Assembly (NCBI GenBank): GCA_030836185.1
Contig: JAURQH010000059.1
Span: forward strand, 62,001-126,000
Source of the DNA: Planctomycetota bacterium
GTDB lineage: Bacteria > Planctomycetota > Planctomycetia > Planctomycetales > Planctomycetaceae
Length of the DNA: 64,000 nucleotides
Direction: 5' to 3'
The notes under the pieces are model-generated. The model was not told the DNA's origin. It was given only the letters and a program-made list of their open reading frames with translations, and did no database searches. The stretch's first letter is position 1, and the number at the start of each line of letters is the position of its first letter. The translations under genes and the position numbers were made by a program. Positions 25,397 through 35,153 of the stretch are shown one piece after another.

Positions 25397-26674
25397 TCAC
25401 TTGGCACTCACGTCGTAGCAGAAAATGTATTCCTGATCGCGGAGATACAGCTTGCCGTTAATCACGACAGGGTGCGTCCAGACTTTGCCCTTCGGGCTGC
25501 GAATGTCGCTTTTTTCCGGTAACTCGAAACGACCTTTTTCGATATAGTCGTCGCGAGTCGCAGAGACCAAGGCAACGGTTCCCGTTCGCTCATCCACGCA
25601 GTAGAGATTTCCTTCCGCGAAGGTGACGCAGCCTTTTCCTAACTTTTTGCGTTCACGCCAGACTTCTTCCCCCGTCATGAAATCCTGCGCGAGCCAACCT
25701 GCATCGGAGTGACCGTAAATCGTGTCGCCCAGCAGAATCACTCCGCCGTGGTGGTTTTTCATTTCGGTGTTGAAGTAAACTTCTTCCACCGAGTAGTCCT
25801 TGTTGATTTTGACCAGCTTACAGCCAGCTCCATAGCCTGATGTGATGTAGACATAATTGTCTTTGATCAAAGGAGTCGGGATGACGGCAACACGCCCGGG
25901 AGGCCAAGTCGTTTGCCAGAGAACTTCTCCCGTGCCGGCTTGTAATCCAAATAGAGTGTTTTGCGTGAGTTGAATGTATTGATGATCGCCGTTGATGATG
26001 GCGGGCATGATCGATGAGTAATGAGCGTTGGCAGGTTGTTCTTGTGTTTCACCATCTTTCTCATTCTTGGCCGTGACGGCAGATTTCCAGATCACTTCGC
26101 CATTTGTTTTATTGAATGCCACGACAGTTGCATCGTCGGCACCGGGAGTACACAGGATTTTCTCTCCATCGATCAAGACCGATTCGGAGTAACCCCATTT
26201 GGGGATTTTGCCGCCTAATGTTTTGACATCAACATTCCATTTTGTTTTTCCATTCGTTTTTTCGAGACAGGCAAGATGACCTTGCCCGCTGAACGTATAA
26301 ACGTAATCGCCATCAACGGCGGGAGTGCTACGAGGGCCGCCTCCCCAGCCATTTTCGAGAAAGGGTCCGATCTCGGTGGCCCACAACTCTTTGCCCGTGT
26401 TGGCATCGAGGCAAAACAGATGTTCTGTTTCATCGCGTGTTCCCATTGTGTACATTTTGTGATCAACAATGGCGAAGCTCGAATACCCGAGCCCGGCGTC
26501 TTTGTAAGTCCAAGCGAGTTGAGGACCGCCTTCTGGCCACTCTTTGAGCAATCCTTCTGCGGGCGAAATATCAGTTCTGAATGGGCCTCTCCATTGCGGC
26601 CAGTCTTCTGCGGTCGCCAGTAAAGTTGAGAGCAAAACCGCCGACAAGGTGAGCATGGTGATTCGGAATTTCAT
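25397..26674 (-). CDS. Exported PQQ-like beta-propeller protein
   Basis: A 425-residue exported protein with a signal peptide (about 1-22), the planctomycete N-terminal motif DWPQWRGP, and repeated blades marked by LDANTGKELWATEIG, KTNGKTKWNVDV, KTNGEVIWKSAV and AGTGEVLWQTTW. These are PQQ-binding-like (BamB-type) propeller repeats; it lacks the cues of a true quinoprotein dehydrogenase. The ATG at 26674 has AAAGGATT upstream. It is monocistronic with a terminator and a likely periplasmic or secreted location. The role is unknown. Confidence 0.88.
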   Translation of the reverse strand: MKFRITMLTLSAVLLSTLLATAEDWPQWRGPFRTDISPAEGLLKEWPEGGPQLAWTYKDAGLGYSSFAIVDHKMYTMGTRDETEHLFCLDANTGKELWATEIGPFLENGWGGGPRSTPAVDGDYVYTFSGQGHLACLEKTNGKTKWNVDVKTLGGKIPKWGYSESVLIDGEKILCTPGADDATVVAFNKTNGEVIWKSAVTAKNEKDGETQEQPANAHYSSIMPAIINGDHQYIQLTQNTLFGLQAGTGEVLWQTTWPPGRVAVIPTPLIKDNYVYITSGYGAGCKLVKINKDYSVEEVYFNTEMKNHHGGVILLGDTIYGHSDAGWLAQDFMTGEEVWRERKKLGKGCVTFAEGNLYCVDERTGTVALVSATRDDYIEKGRFELPEKSDIRSPKGKVWTHPVVINGKLYLRDQEYIFCYDVSAK

Positions 26675-26816
26675 CAATCAATCCTTTGTTGAAAATCTGA
26701 CTGGGGAGGAACTTTATTCGACGGAAGGGCCGGTTATTGACCGGTAGCGGGATGGTTGTGCGGTCCTTTAATAGAACCCAAAAACAGCGAAAACGCAAGA
26801 AAGAGTCGAGGCCGAT

Positions 26817-27707
26817 TTACTCTTTCTCACGAGTCGCGTAGAAGCCGAACGTCTGCCCGGCTAGTGAACTCACCCCGGCCATCGCCGATTTGTCTTTGGT
26901 CCACATATAGGTTTCCAGATCCTGCTCGGCATTATCAAGTTGAATTGTCAACTTCGCATGTTGAGGTGGTGAAGCGACACGTCCCGTAACCTCATAGGTG
27001 CTTTTCGTTTCTTCTGACGTGAAGGTGCCGGTCATAATCCGCCCATTTTGAATTTTCAATCGCATTCGTCCGGCCCATCGACCGTCGATGGAAATATTCC
27101 AGACGCCGGCAAAGTCGGTCGGCAAGACCCCGGCATGATCGGTGGGTGAAGGCGGTTCGTCATCCTCTGTTTGAGGAATTTGCGAACCATCCACACCCCA
27201 CAATTTCGCGCTGCCGAGTAGTTGGATGTTTTTTTGTTTATTATCTGCGGTGAAGACCAGATCTCCCCCATTCTTTGCCGGTACGACTTGGCCGATATCA
27301 AAGTCATAAGCAAAACCTGAGAAGAGCATGATGTTCTCATCCGAGGCCGCAGTGACATCACTGAGGTCGTCGCGGTAGGTGACAAATCGTTCGATGGTAA
27401 GGATCGGGGTGAGGCCTGATTCTGATTTGCGAAAGGCCCAGGTCATTGAGGCTTTGGTCCACTGCCCTTCACTGGTCTTAATGACCACCATCGGAGTTGT
27501 TTCGGTATTTGAGAGTGGTTGAAGCTGGTGCAGATCAGAGAGCGTGATTTCTGAGACTCCCTCCGTACTCTCAGAAACCTGACGGAGGTACTTGCTGGTG
27601 TGTTGCTCAAACACATCAGCGCTGAGTGTTGCTGTTGTGCCAATAGTCGGCCACCCCACCAGTAACAAACGGAATATTTTCATGACAGGTCTTTGGTAGA
27701 TGGTCAT
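26817..27707 (-). CDS. Exported protein of unknown function
   Basis: A 296-residue protein with an N-terminal hydrophobic signal, a beta-rich body, an acidic DDEPPSPTDH linker and a C-terminal strand-rich region beginning FAGVWNISIDGRWAGRMRLK, which resembles a lipocalin-like or calycin fold found at the end of other planctomycete secreted proteins. The start at 27707 overlaps the upstream stop by one base (TAATG) and has GGGGGA before it; 27683 is an alternative start that gives a shorter signal peptide. Co-transcribed with the zinc-ribbon gene. Confidence 0.6.
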   Translation of the reverse strand: MTIYQRPVMKIFRLLLVGWPTIGTTATLSADVFEQHTSKYLRQVSESTEGVSEITLSDLHQLQPLSNTETTPMVVIKTSEGQWTKASMTWAFRKSESGLTPILTIERFVTYRDDLSDVTAASDENIMLFSGFAYDFDIGQVVPAKNGGDLVFTADNKQKNIQLLGSAKLWGVDGSQIPQTEDDEPPSPTDHAGVLPTDFAGVWNISIDGRWAGRMRLKIQNGRIMTGTFTSEETKSTYEVTGRVASPPQHAKLTIQLDNAEQDLETYMWTKDKSAMAGVSSLAGQTFGFYATREKE

Positions 27708-28297
27708 TATGTTTCCCCCAAATTGCGAAGAAAATCTTCGGGTGTTGGGGCGGTTTCGAGTTGTTGTAGATAGTCAGAATGAGAATTGTTATCGCGGGCC
27801 TGTGTGTAACGGTCAGTGATCTCTTGTCGTCTTTCTTTATGGCGTCGATGGGCTTTTTCGAATTCTTGTTGTTTGATCGAGGATACGATGAATGCGAAGA
27901 TGCCAACGAAAATAAACAGGAATGCTAACCCTCCGACTGCATTACTCGCCACAAGGGATATTATGATGCTGGCAATCAGTACAAAGAAACCGGCGAGTCC
28001 ACTTGGTTTGCTTTTGTTGCCATGTTTGTCGGTCACCATCAGAGTTTCGCGTTGCCGTTCCCAACGGCGTGTTTCTCCCGCGAGTTCGTTACGGTAAACC
28101 ATTTCTGCCAAACGTCGTTCTGTTTGATCGAGTCGTTCGTTTGTCTGTTCTAATTTTTCAGTCAGCGTGACCGATTCCATGCGTTTGACGGCAAGAGAAG
28201 TTGAGCAGTGATTACAGGTGACAAATTGAGCCGTCTCGGGGATCTGTAAGGGAGCCCCGCAGTTACCGCAATTAATAGTTTCGAGTTTAACGGTCAT
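27707..28297 (-). CDS. Zinc-ribbon/coiled-coil membrane protein
   Basis: A 196-residue protein with an N-terminal CGNC/CNHC zinc ribbon (residues 10-31), a coiled coil (about 42-80), two adjacent membrane helices (about 98-142) and a charged helical C-terminus. The ribbon resembles those in planctomycete membrane proteins that sense or scaffold, but I do not recognise a named family. It is upstream of the unknown exported protein and about 36 bases downstream of the MoxR-like gene on the same strand. Confidence 0.65.
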   Translation of the reverse strand: MTVKLETINCGNCGAPLQIPETAQFVTCNHCSTSLAVKRMESVTLTEKLEQTNERLDQTERRLAEMVYRNELAGETRRWERQRETLMVTDKHGNKSKPSGLAGFFVLIASIIISLVASNAVGGLAFLFIFVGIFAFIVSSIKQQEFEKAHRRHKERRQEITDRYTQARDNNSHSDYLQQLETAPTPEDFLRNLGET

Positions 28298-28333
28298 GGA
28301 TGCACAGACTGTTTCTGTTCGTCAGTGAGTTTA

Positions 28334-29296
28334 TCAGTATTCCTCGTCCTCTTCATCATCGTCCTCTTGGTAGTCGGGATGCAATGGGTTATCGGGAGAG
28401 AAGAAGAAGTCTGCAAGACCCATCGGGACAGAACCACCACCCAGCGATTGTTGCCGACTGTCAGAAAGATTTTTCAGATCGAGAGCTTCGTCTCCCAAAC
28501 AGGCAACGAGAGATTTTTGCCAAACGCCGTCCTTCCCGAGTGGGTGTTCGGGGTTCTGCATCAACTGTTTGAGGGCATATCGGAGAACATTGATACCGTC
28601 GCGAGTTGAGTAGTCGAGCTTGAGTTCGTGTGATTGTTGCAAAAATTCGACAGTGAGATTGAGCATCTCTTCGTCGGCGAAGGGGAGGTGATATTTGAGG
28701 ATTGTCAATTCTTCTTCACGGTTGGGATGACCGAGTTCGAGAGTCGGTTGTAATCGCGACAGAATATAATCAGGGATCTCGAAGGTGGATTCGTCAACAT
28801 TCATCGTGACGGCACAACGGAAATCGGGATGTGCAGGAATTGTGATGCCGGCAACGATTGATTCCACGTATCGACGATGATCGAGGAGAGGGGCAAGAGA
28901 CGCCCACGACTTCTCGTTCATACGGTTTCCCTCATCGAGAATGCAAACTCCCCCACGCAGCATCGCCGTCACAAGTTGCGAGGCGTGATAAATGATGTGT
29001 CCGTTTTCGCCGAGAACCGGTGTGACGAGAAGATCTTCCGGTCGAGTGTCGGCAGTACACTGATAGATGTAGAGTTCTTGATCTCGTTGTTTCGCACAGG
29101 CCATTGCGAGAGTCGTTTTTCCGATTCCCGGTGTCCCGACAAGTCGTGGCGCAAGGGGCAGGTCTTTTTCGTCAACCACCAGCCAGCAGGCCAGCATCTG
29201 TTTCAGAATTTCCTGTTGACCAATCCATTCGGCCTCCGAATGATCGGGTTCCGAGAGATGGAGCGTAATGCCGTCAATTTCGTGTGTCTGACTCAT
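28334..29296 (-). CDS. MoxR/CbbQ-type AAA+ ATPase
   Basis: A 320-residue AAA+ ATPase with Walker A GTPGIGKT at 54-61, Walker [12 protein letters not shown] near 114-124, and the MoxR-like pattern of an exposed loop [22 protein letters not shown]. The C-terminus is strongly acidic. MoxR ATPases act as remodelling chaperones, usually with a VWA-domain partner; no VWA gene is adjacent, the nearest being at 60313-61449. Target unknown. Confidence 0.85.
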   Translation of the reverse strand: MSQTHEIDGITLHLSEPDHSEAEWIGQQEILKQMLACWLVVDEKDLPLAPRLVGTPGIGKTTLAMACAKQRDQELYIYQCTADTRPEDLLVTPVLGENGHIIYHASQLVTAMLRGGVCILDEGNRMNEKSWASLAPLLDHRRYVESIVAGITIPAHPDFRCAVTMNVDESTFEIPDYILSRLQPTLELGHPNREEELTILKYHLPFADEEMLNLTVEFLQQSHELKLDYSTRDGINVLRYALKQLMQNPEHPLGKDGVWQKSLVACLGDEALDLKNLSDSRQQSLGGGSVPMGLADFFFSPDNPLHPDYQEDDDEEDEEY

Positions 29297-29420
29297 GGTG
29301 TTTTGGGTTCGTGATTTTCTTGTCGATCAGGCTGTACCTGACAGTTCATGGTGATGTTTTATGAGTGATGTCGTCTGGACTCGTTCAAGACGACAGAATG
29401 AGAGCGATTTTCGCACAGCA

Positions 29421-30272
29421 TCATTTTTCTTTCACCGATTTCACGCAGCGAAAGCCTAACGCCGGCGACTTCGTCTCCAAAGGGACTCCCATGCGTGCCG
29501 CAGATCGTAAGTTGGGCCATTCATCGATCCAGCCACCGCCTCGAATGACGATCTTCTGAGAGTCCTTGATGTTCGCGGAACTGCCGTCTGTTTTTGCGTC
29601 TTGGTAATTTTCAGTCCAGTCATCCGCACAGAATTCCCAAAGATAGCCGTGCATGTCGTACAGTCCCCACGGGTTCGGCTTGAGTGCTCCGACAGGAGGA
29701 TCGTTCCCGGCTGCGTTTCCGGTATGCCAACCGTAGTCATCCAGGAGACTAGCAATTTTCCCCTCATCATCTGGCTTGCGAGCTTCCTCGCCGAAACTGT
29801 AAGCGGTCTTTGTTCCCGCTCGGCAGCAATATTCCCATTCTGCCTCCGACGGAAGACGAATCAGTTCGTTCTCTTTCAATAGTTTGGCCTGCTGTAAAAG
29901 TGCAGTCAGCTTTATGCAGAACTGCTTGGCGTCTGCATGTGTCATCATTTCGGACGAATTGCGTGGGCCTTTCCAGCGACTCGGATCTGAACCCATGACG
30001 GCTTCAAACAAGTTTTGAGGAACTTCATACTTTGCGATCGCAAAGGAATGCTCGAAAGTCACTTTGTGGACAGGTTGTTCCGATTCGGGTCCGTCCTTGC
30101 TCCCCATCATGAATGACTGCGGAAACTTGCCTTTGCCCGGTGTGATCTCCACCAATTCTTGCGTAAAGGTCTTCAGGAGTTTCATAGTCGGCTCGGGAAT
30201 CGGGTCGGCGGCGTGTGCGAACAGTGTCACGAACGATATGATACAAACAACCAAAGAGATCGATAATCGCAT
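29421..30272 (-). CDS. Exported FGE-fold (sulfatase-modifying-factor-like) protein
   Basis: A 283-residue exported protein. A signal peptide is followed by the FGE-sulfatase fold markers FMMGSKDGPESEQPVHKV, AKYEVPQNLF, RLPSEAEWEYCCRAGT, NPWGLYDMHGYLWEFCAD and GFRCV. In true formylglycine-generating enzymes a pair of catalytic cysteines precedes the RxAAR segment; here that stretch reads GGGWIDEWPNLRSAAR with no cysteine, so it probably does not mature sulfatases. The ATG at 30272 begins a clean signal peptide, 23 bases from the divergent truD start. Confidence 0.82.
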   Translation of the reverse strand: MRLSISLVVCIISFVTLFAHAADPIPEPTMKLLKTFTQELVEITPGKGKFPQSFMMGSKDGPESEQPVHKVTFEHSFAIAKYEVPQNLFEAVMGSDPSRWKGPRNSSEMMTHADAKQFCIKLTALLQQAKLLKENELIRLPSEAEWEYCCRAGTKTAYSFGEEARKPDDEGKIASLLDDYGWHTGNAAGNDPPVGALKPNPWGLYDMHGYLWEFCADDWTENYQDAKTDGSSANIKDSQKIVIRGGGWIDEWPNLRSAARMGVPLETKSPALGFRCVKSVKEK

Positions 30273-30295
30273 TTTTTGACCTTCTGTGATCCATA

Positions 30296-31360
30296 ATGAA
30301 TATTTCTCGACGCACTCTACCATACCTCACCCACCCTCTCCGGGGAATCGGTGGTCTATTAAAATCGACCCCCGAAGACTTTCGTGTCGAAGAAATTCCT
30401 GCATATGAGCCTTGCGGCGAGGGTGAGTTTCTCTTCGTGAAAATTGAAAAACGGAACCTGAACACGAATGACGCGCTCCGTAAACTCTCCAAGTATTGCG
30501 GAGTCAATCAGAAAGAGGCTTCCGCGGCGGGACTTAAAGACCGTAATGCCATTACCATTCAAACCATCTGCTTGCCCGCCTCAACGCAAGAGAAGCTGGA
30601 GACATTTGAGGATCCCAACATCACGATTCTCTCATCGGCCTTACATCGCAATAAATTGAAAACTGGTCATCTGGCGGGCAACCGGTTTGAAATTGTACTG
30701 CGTGATATTGACAAATCACTCGATAGCCGAGCGCACGAACTTCGTGATTTGATTCTCGAAAAAGGCTTTCCCAATTACTACGGCCAACAGCGATTTGGCC
30801 ACGAGGGTAGCACACTTTCTCAAGGTATCGAATTACTGCAAGGCAAAAACCCACTCACGAAAGTCCCCTTTTCTGAACGACGATACCTGCAGCGCCTCTG
30901 CCTGTCATCAGTGCAATCCGAGTTATTCAACCGCTGTTTAACCCGACGTCTGAAAGCCGGCAAACTCTACGAAGTTCAACGTGGTGACGTGATGCAGGTT
31001 GTTAAATCGGGCGGAGTTTTCGTCGTTGAAGAAGATTTGGCGGAAGAGCAGGAACGGTTTGATCGCGGAGCGACCGCAATCACCGGCCCGATGTTCGGTC
31101 CTAAAATGAAAACGCCGATCGATCAACCATTCTGGGAGGAAGAAACCGTCTTGGGCGAATCGGGGCTGGAGATGAACGACTTTCGACGATTCAAAAAGTT
31201 GACTTCGGGAACACGCCGACCATATTTGATCCGCGTACCGGAACTCGAAATTGTTAGAGAAGAAGAAGGCTTGAAATTCTCTTTCGAGCTTCCCAAGGGA
31301 ACCTACGCCACTTCTTTAATGCGAGAATTCCAGCGTGAGACTTCGGAACCCGACGAATAA
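30296..31360 (+). CDS. truD: tRNA pseudouridine(13) synthase TruD
   Basis: A 354-residue pseudouridine synthase. The catalytic aspartate is D82 in AAGLKDRNA, the TruD signature, and the later NYYGQQRFGHEG and GTYATSLMREF motifs are also characteristic. It converts U13 to pseudouridine in tRNA-Glu and related tRNAs. The length is normal. It is divergent from the FGE-like gene with 23 bases between starts, so the promoters must overlap or lie within the coding ends. It is convergent with tadC. Confidence 0.93.
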   Translation: MNISRRTLPYLTHPLRGIGGLLKSTPEDFRVEEIPAYEPCGEGEFLFVKIEKRNLNTNDALRKLSKYCGVNQKEASAAGLKDRNAITIQTICLPASTQEKLETFEDPNITILSSALHRNKLKTGHLAGNRFEIVLRDIDKSLDSRAHELRDLILEKGFPNYYGQQRFGHEGSTLSQGIELLQGKNPLTKVPFSERRYLQRLCLSSVQSELFNRCLTRRLKAGKLYEVQRGDVMQVVKSGGVFVVEEDLAEEQERFDRGATAITGPMFGPKMKTPIDQPFWEEETVLGESGLEMNDFRRFKKLTSGTRRPYLIRVPELEIVREEEGLKFSFELPKGTYATSLMREFQRETSEPDE

Positions 31361-31371
31361 TCGACTCACTT

Positions 31372-32292
31372 CTAATCGATGAGGTTCTCCATAATTTGAA
31401 TGGCGGCGGGCCCAACCAAGACCACGAAAATCCCCGGAAAGATGAACAGAACCAACGGGAAGATTAACTTCACGGCGGTTTGCTGAGCTTTCTCTTCAGC
31501 CATCTGACGGCGTTTGACTCGCATGGAATCTGATTGCACTCTCAAGGCTTTTGCGATGGACGAACCAAATTTGTCGGCTTGGATCAGAATTGCCGCCAAT
31601 GACCGCATATCGTCAACACCAGTTCGAATCCCCAAATCGTGCAACACCTCACGACGCGGACGCCCCATCTGTAGTTGCATATTTGCAGTGTGAAGTTCCT
31701 GACAAACTTCAGGGGATGTATCTTCCATTTCTTCAGCCACTCGTCTCATCGCCGCATCCAAACCGAGTCCCGCTTCCACACAAACCACCAATAAGTCGAG
31801 AGCATCTGGCAAAGCGCGAAAAATTGCCGTCTGACGAGCGCTCTTGATCAATGCCAACATGATTTCTGGAAGGAACATTCCTGCTGCTGTTGAAAAACCG
31901 ATTGTGACCCAGAAGTCTTGCCCGATTCCCCAACGAACATACGCAAACATCGATGAAACAATCAGAAATCCGATCAACGAGGCAAACTTCATCGCGAGAA
32001 ATATCTGCGCGGCATTCGGCGATGAAAACCCGGCATTGGCCATACGAATCTTGAGACGGTCCTGTTCGAGTTCGGTCTTGGGCTGCAGCGCTTTGGAGAG
32101 TGCCGGAGCCGCTTTCTCCAAAACTCCCCCTGCTCCCTCTTTGTCTTTGTTACGTCGTGACGGATCGCGAAGTTGATCGAGACGTTCGTCGGCCCGATTG
32201 GGCTTATTCGTGAAAGCCGAAAACGCGGCATACACGAAAATCGTGATTGAACCGGCAATCGCCCACGGCCAAAACTGTTGCATGTCTTCCAT
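31372..32292 (-). CDS. tadC: TadC-like type II secretion F-domain protein
   Basis: A 306-residue inner-membrane protein with an N-terminal helix, a charged linker, then type II secretion F-domain helices including LPDALDLLVVCVEAGLGLDAAMRRV and a C-terminal hydrophobic pair. This is the pattern of TadC, a platform protein of the tight-adherence pilus system. The ATG at 32292 has GGGGAG nine bases upstream and is preferred to longer in-frame starts. It follows tadB and tadA on the same strand. Confidence 0.85.
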   Translation of the reverse strand: MEDMQQFWPWAIAGSITIFVYAAFSAFTNKPNRADERLDQLRDPSRRNKDKEGAGGVLEKAAPALSKALQPKTELEQDRLKIRMANAGFSSPNAAQIFLAMKFASLIGFLIVSSMFAYVRWGIGQDFWVTIGFSTAAGMFLPEIMLALIKSARQTAIFRALPDALDLLVVCVEAGLGLDAAMRRVAEEMEDTSPEVCQELHTANMQLQMGRPRREVLHDLGIRTGVDDMRSLAAILIQADKFGSSIAKALRVQSDSMRVKRRQMAEEKAQQTAVKLIFPLVLFIFPGIFVVLVGPAAIQIMENLID

Positions 32293-32342
32293 AATTTCGA
32301 ACTCCCCGAAAACTCGACCCAGGCAATCGCCCACATCATCGT

Positions 32343-33314
32343 TCAGATTTTAATATCAATGATTTTCTTTATCGAATAGGCTCCAAGGATTTGCAGCACA
32401 ATTGCACCAGCGGCCATTTTGCGTCCTGTCGGATGAGTGAAGAGCAACATGATGTAGTCAGGACTCAAGTAGTAAACCGTTAAAAACAGACCCACAGGTA
32501 ATGCCATCAGCACAATTCCGCTGATTCGGCCTTCACCCGTTAATGCCTGAACTTGACCCATAATTTTGAATCTTTCACGAACCACGTATCCAATTTTGTC
32601 GAGTACTTCTGCCAAGTCCCCCCCCGATTGACGCTGAATGGCAACGGCCGTCACAAAGAACTTCAGGTCGAGGTTTGGCATACGCAACAACATCGACTTC
32701 AATGCTTTTTCCAGAGGAACTCCGAGTTTTTGCTGTTCATATGCCATCGTAAATTCAGTACAGATGGGCTCGGGCATTTCTTCGACCACGACGTGCAACC
32801 CAGACGCCAGTGAGTGACCAGAGCGAAGGGCACGCCCAATGAGTTCCATAGCATCGGGCATTTGTCGAGCGAAAGATTTGAATCGACGCTTCCGACGAAA
32901 TGAAAGCCAGAAATAGGGCATCGCTGCAAAAAACAAAGCACAGATCGGCCACAACGCAAACGGTGCATTTGCCGCCAAAGCAATCGCAAATCCCAGCACC
33001 CCCGCCCCAACTGAAACCAATAGAAAGATATCGAAGCCGAACGGCGCATTCGCCTGCTCAAAGAAGAGATTCACGTTTCCTAAACGTCCGGCATATTTGC
33101 CCAACGTGTTAGTCACTCCCGTCATACCTTCCTGCAAGACTTCCTTCTTGACAACACCACCAACCCCCGATTTCCTCGCCGACTTCTGACCGGTCAAAAC
33201 CGCAAGACGATCTTCCGTTGTGGAAGGTGAAAGTTCGCGAAGGAACATTCCAACAGCGACCACGAAACCGAACGCGCCGATGCCAACGGCGATTAACATA
33301 GTTGGATTGTCCAT
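32343..33314 (-). CDS. tadB: TadB-like type II secretion F-domain protein
   Basis: A 323-residue inner-membrane protein with an N-terminal helix, two middle membrane segments (about 95-135), the F-domain cytoplasmic helix region with QMPDAMELIGRALRSGHSL, and two C-terminal membrane segments. It matches TadB, partner of TadC in the Flp pilus platform. GAGGG precedes the start. It lies 33 bases downstream of tadA. Confidence 0.86.
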   Translation of the reverse strand: MDNPTMLIAVGIGAFGFVVAVGMFLRELSPSTTEDRLAVLTGQKSARKSGVGGVVKKEVLQEGMTGVTNTLGKYAGRLGNVNLFFEQANAPFGFDIFLLVSVGAGVLGFAIALAANAPFALWPICALFFAAMPYFWLSFRRKRRFKSFARQMPDAMELIGRALRSGHSLASGLHVVVEEMPEPICTEFTMAYEQQKLGVPLEKALKSMLLRMPNLDLKFFVTAVAIQRQSGGDLAEVLDKIGYVVRERFKIMGQVQALTGEGRISGIVLMALPVGLFLTVYYLSPDYIMLLFTHPTGRKMAAGAIVLQILGAYSIKKIIDIKI

Positions 33315-33347
33315 AACTTTTCCCTCGCGATGTTCGCGACCCTACTT

Positions 33348-34661
33348 TTATTGCAAAACTCTTTCCGCAAACAAATTTTGAGGAAGTCGAATCCCCGATT
33401 GTTCCAGTCGGCTGATAAAGCTTGGACGCACACCAGTGCTCTCAAAATGCCCAAAAGATTTTCCATCTTCTGATACGCCATCCTGCACAAACTTGAAGAT
33501 GTCCTGCATAATGATGGTGTCCTGCTCCATATTCATCACCTCCGTCACGTGAGTCACTTTCCTCGGCCCTCCTTGGAGACGATTCACTTGGATGATGAGA
33601 TCGACCGCCGCAGAAAATTGTTGACGAACCGCTTTCATAGGAATGTCGAGGCCGCCCATTTGAATCAATGTTTCGACACGGGCAATGGCATCTCGCGGAC
33701 TGTTGGAGTGAATTGTGGTGAGCGACCCTTCGTGACCTGTATTCATCGCCTGCAACATGTCGAGCGTTTCAGGACCACGACATTCACCAATAATGATTCG
33801 ATCAGGGCGCATACGCAAAGCATTGCGCACCAAGTCTCGGGCACTGACTTCCCCTTTTCCTTCGATATTGGAAGGGCGGGTTTCTAATCGTAAGACATGT
33901 TCCTGCTGAAGTTGAAGTTCTGCCGAGTCTTCAATGGTAACAATTCGTTGATCGTTGGCAATAAAACTCGAAAGCATATTGAGCAATGTCGTTTTACCGG
34001 AACCAGTACCACCACTGATCAACACATTTAAACGCGCTCGCATAGCCCCCTCGAGTAGCATCGCCATCTCAGGAGTGAACGCACCGTATCTCAGCAGGTC
34101 TTCCAGACCGAGTGGGTTCGATCCGAATTTACGAATCGTCAATGACGTTCCATCGAGAGCCAAAGGAGGAATGATGGCATTCAATCGCGAACCATCTGGC
34201 AGACGTGCATCGACCATCGGAGTGGTCTCGTCAACTCGACGACCAACTCGTGAAACGATTCGGTCCAGCACCGCGCGGAGATGTTCTTCGTCGTTGAAGT
34301 TCACCGCCGACTTCTCAATCCGCCCATTGCGCTCCACGAAAATATTCTTGGGACCGTTAATCATGATGTCGGCAATGTCATCTTCTTTAAGTAATAACTC
34401 CAACGGTCCAAAGCCAAACACTTCGTCCAGAACTTCATTGACGAGCCGCTCGCGATCGGAACGATTGAGCAGCGGATTCTCTGAGTCGCACAGATGCTCA
34501 ACGACCGTACGGACCTCTTTTTGGAGAACAGAAGCCTCCATGTCGCCCAGGCGAGAGAGGTCGAGTTTATCGACGAGCTTGTTGTGAATCAGCTTCTTGA
34601 GCTGTTCAAACGAGATCTGGCTATTGTCGCCGCGCATTCGGGGCTGATTGACAGACGCCAT
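33348..34661 (-). CDS. tadA: TadA/CpaF secretion ATPase
   Basis: A 437-residue ATPase of the CpaF type. The Walker A motif GGTGSGKT is at 217-224; the aspartate-box segment [28 protein letters not shown] and the HSN motif that follow are typical of secretion ATPases. It should energise Flp pilus assembly or secretion. The ATG at 34661 has AGGTG upstream. Only TadA-B-C are here; no flp, tadV, rcpA, tadG or TadZ gene is visible, so the rest of the machine is elsewhere. Confidence 0.92.
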   Translation of the reverse strand: MASVNQPRMRGDNSQISFEQLKKLIHNKLVDKLDLSRLGDMEASVLQKEVRTVVEHLCDSENPLLNRSDRERLVNEVLDEVFGFGPLELLLKEDDIADIMINGPKNIFVERNGRIEKSAVNFNDEEHLRAVLDRIVSRVGRRVDETTPMVDARLPDGSRLNAIIPPLALDGTSLTIRKFGSNPLGLEDLLRYGAFTPEMAMLLEGAMRARLNVLISGGTGSGKTTLLNMLSSFIANDQRIVTIEDSAELQLQQEHVLRLETRPSNIEGKGEVSARDLVRNALRMRPDRIIIGECRGPETLDMLQAMNTGHEGSLTTIHSNSPRDAIARVETLIQMGGLDIPMKAVRQQFSAAVDLIIQVNRLQGGPRKVTHVTEVMNMEQDTIIMQDIFKFVQDGVSEDGKSFGHFESTGVRPSFISRLEQSGIRLPQNLFAERVLQ

Positions 34662-35153
34662 GTGAAACACCTGATTGAGTCAACGATCCGATCTCGAAAT
34701 CCCCTCCGAGATCGCACCAAATAAAGGGGAACTTGATCTGTAACTGGTGAAACCTAGGTCACAAAACTTGGCGGGGCGCAGTTTTGTCGAAAAAAGACCA
34801 CGATCGATCTCAAAAAAGAGGCGAACAGGCAACTTGCTTCTTCAAAGACGCAAACAATAGAGAGAAAGATAAGGCAAAATCAGCATTGGAGAACTCAGAG
34901 AATCCGAAAATTGAGTTCGTGTGAAAAGTGGCTCATCAGAGCAACAGAGAGAAACTTTGAGTTCAGATCAGCCAGATCCTGCAAAAACCTCGAATCATAT
35001 CGACCATTCGCATCATTTTTCTGTCCAGACTGGATATACTGGACATCCCCATCTCTCGTGCATGGCGGCACAATCCAAACCAGTTCGAACAGTCTGATTC
35101 CAGCTCAACAGATTTTTTCTGCTTGAGTGAAACATTTCGCAGGAGCCACTGCT
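34662..35153. other. Intergenic region between tadA and the RND adaptor gene
   Basis: About 490 bases between divergent genes must hold both promoters. I see an inverted repeat GTCCAG/CTGGAC at 35023-35044 around GATATACT, whose TATACT could be a -10 element, but no good -35 partner. No credible gene is visible. Confidence 0.4.

Noticed and set aside
34911-35126. 71-codon plus-strand frame before the RND adaptor
   Set aside because: No ribosome site, odd composition rich in Ser and Cys, and it would run into the chosen GTG start's leader.
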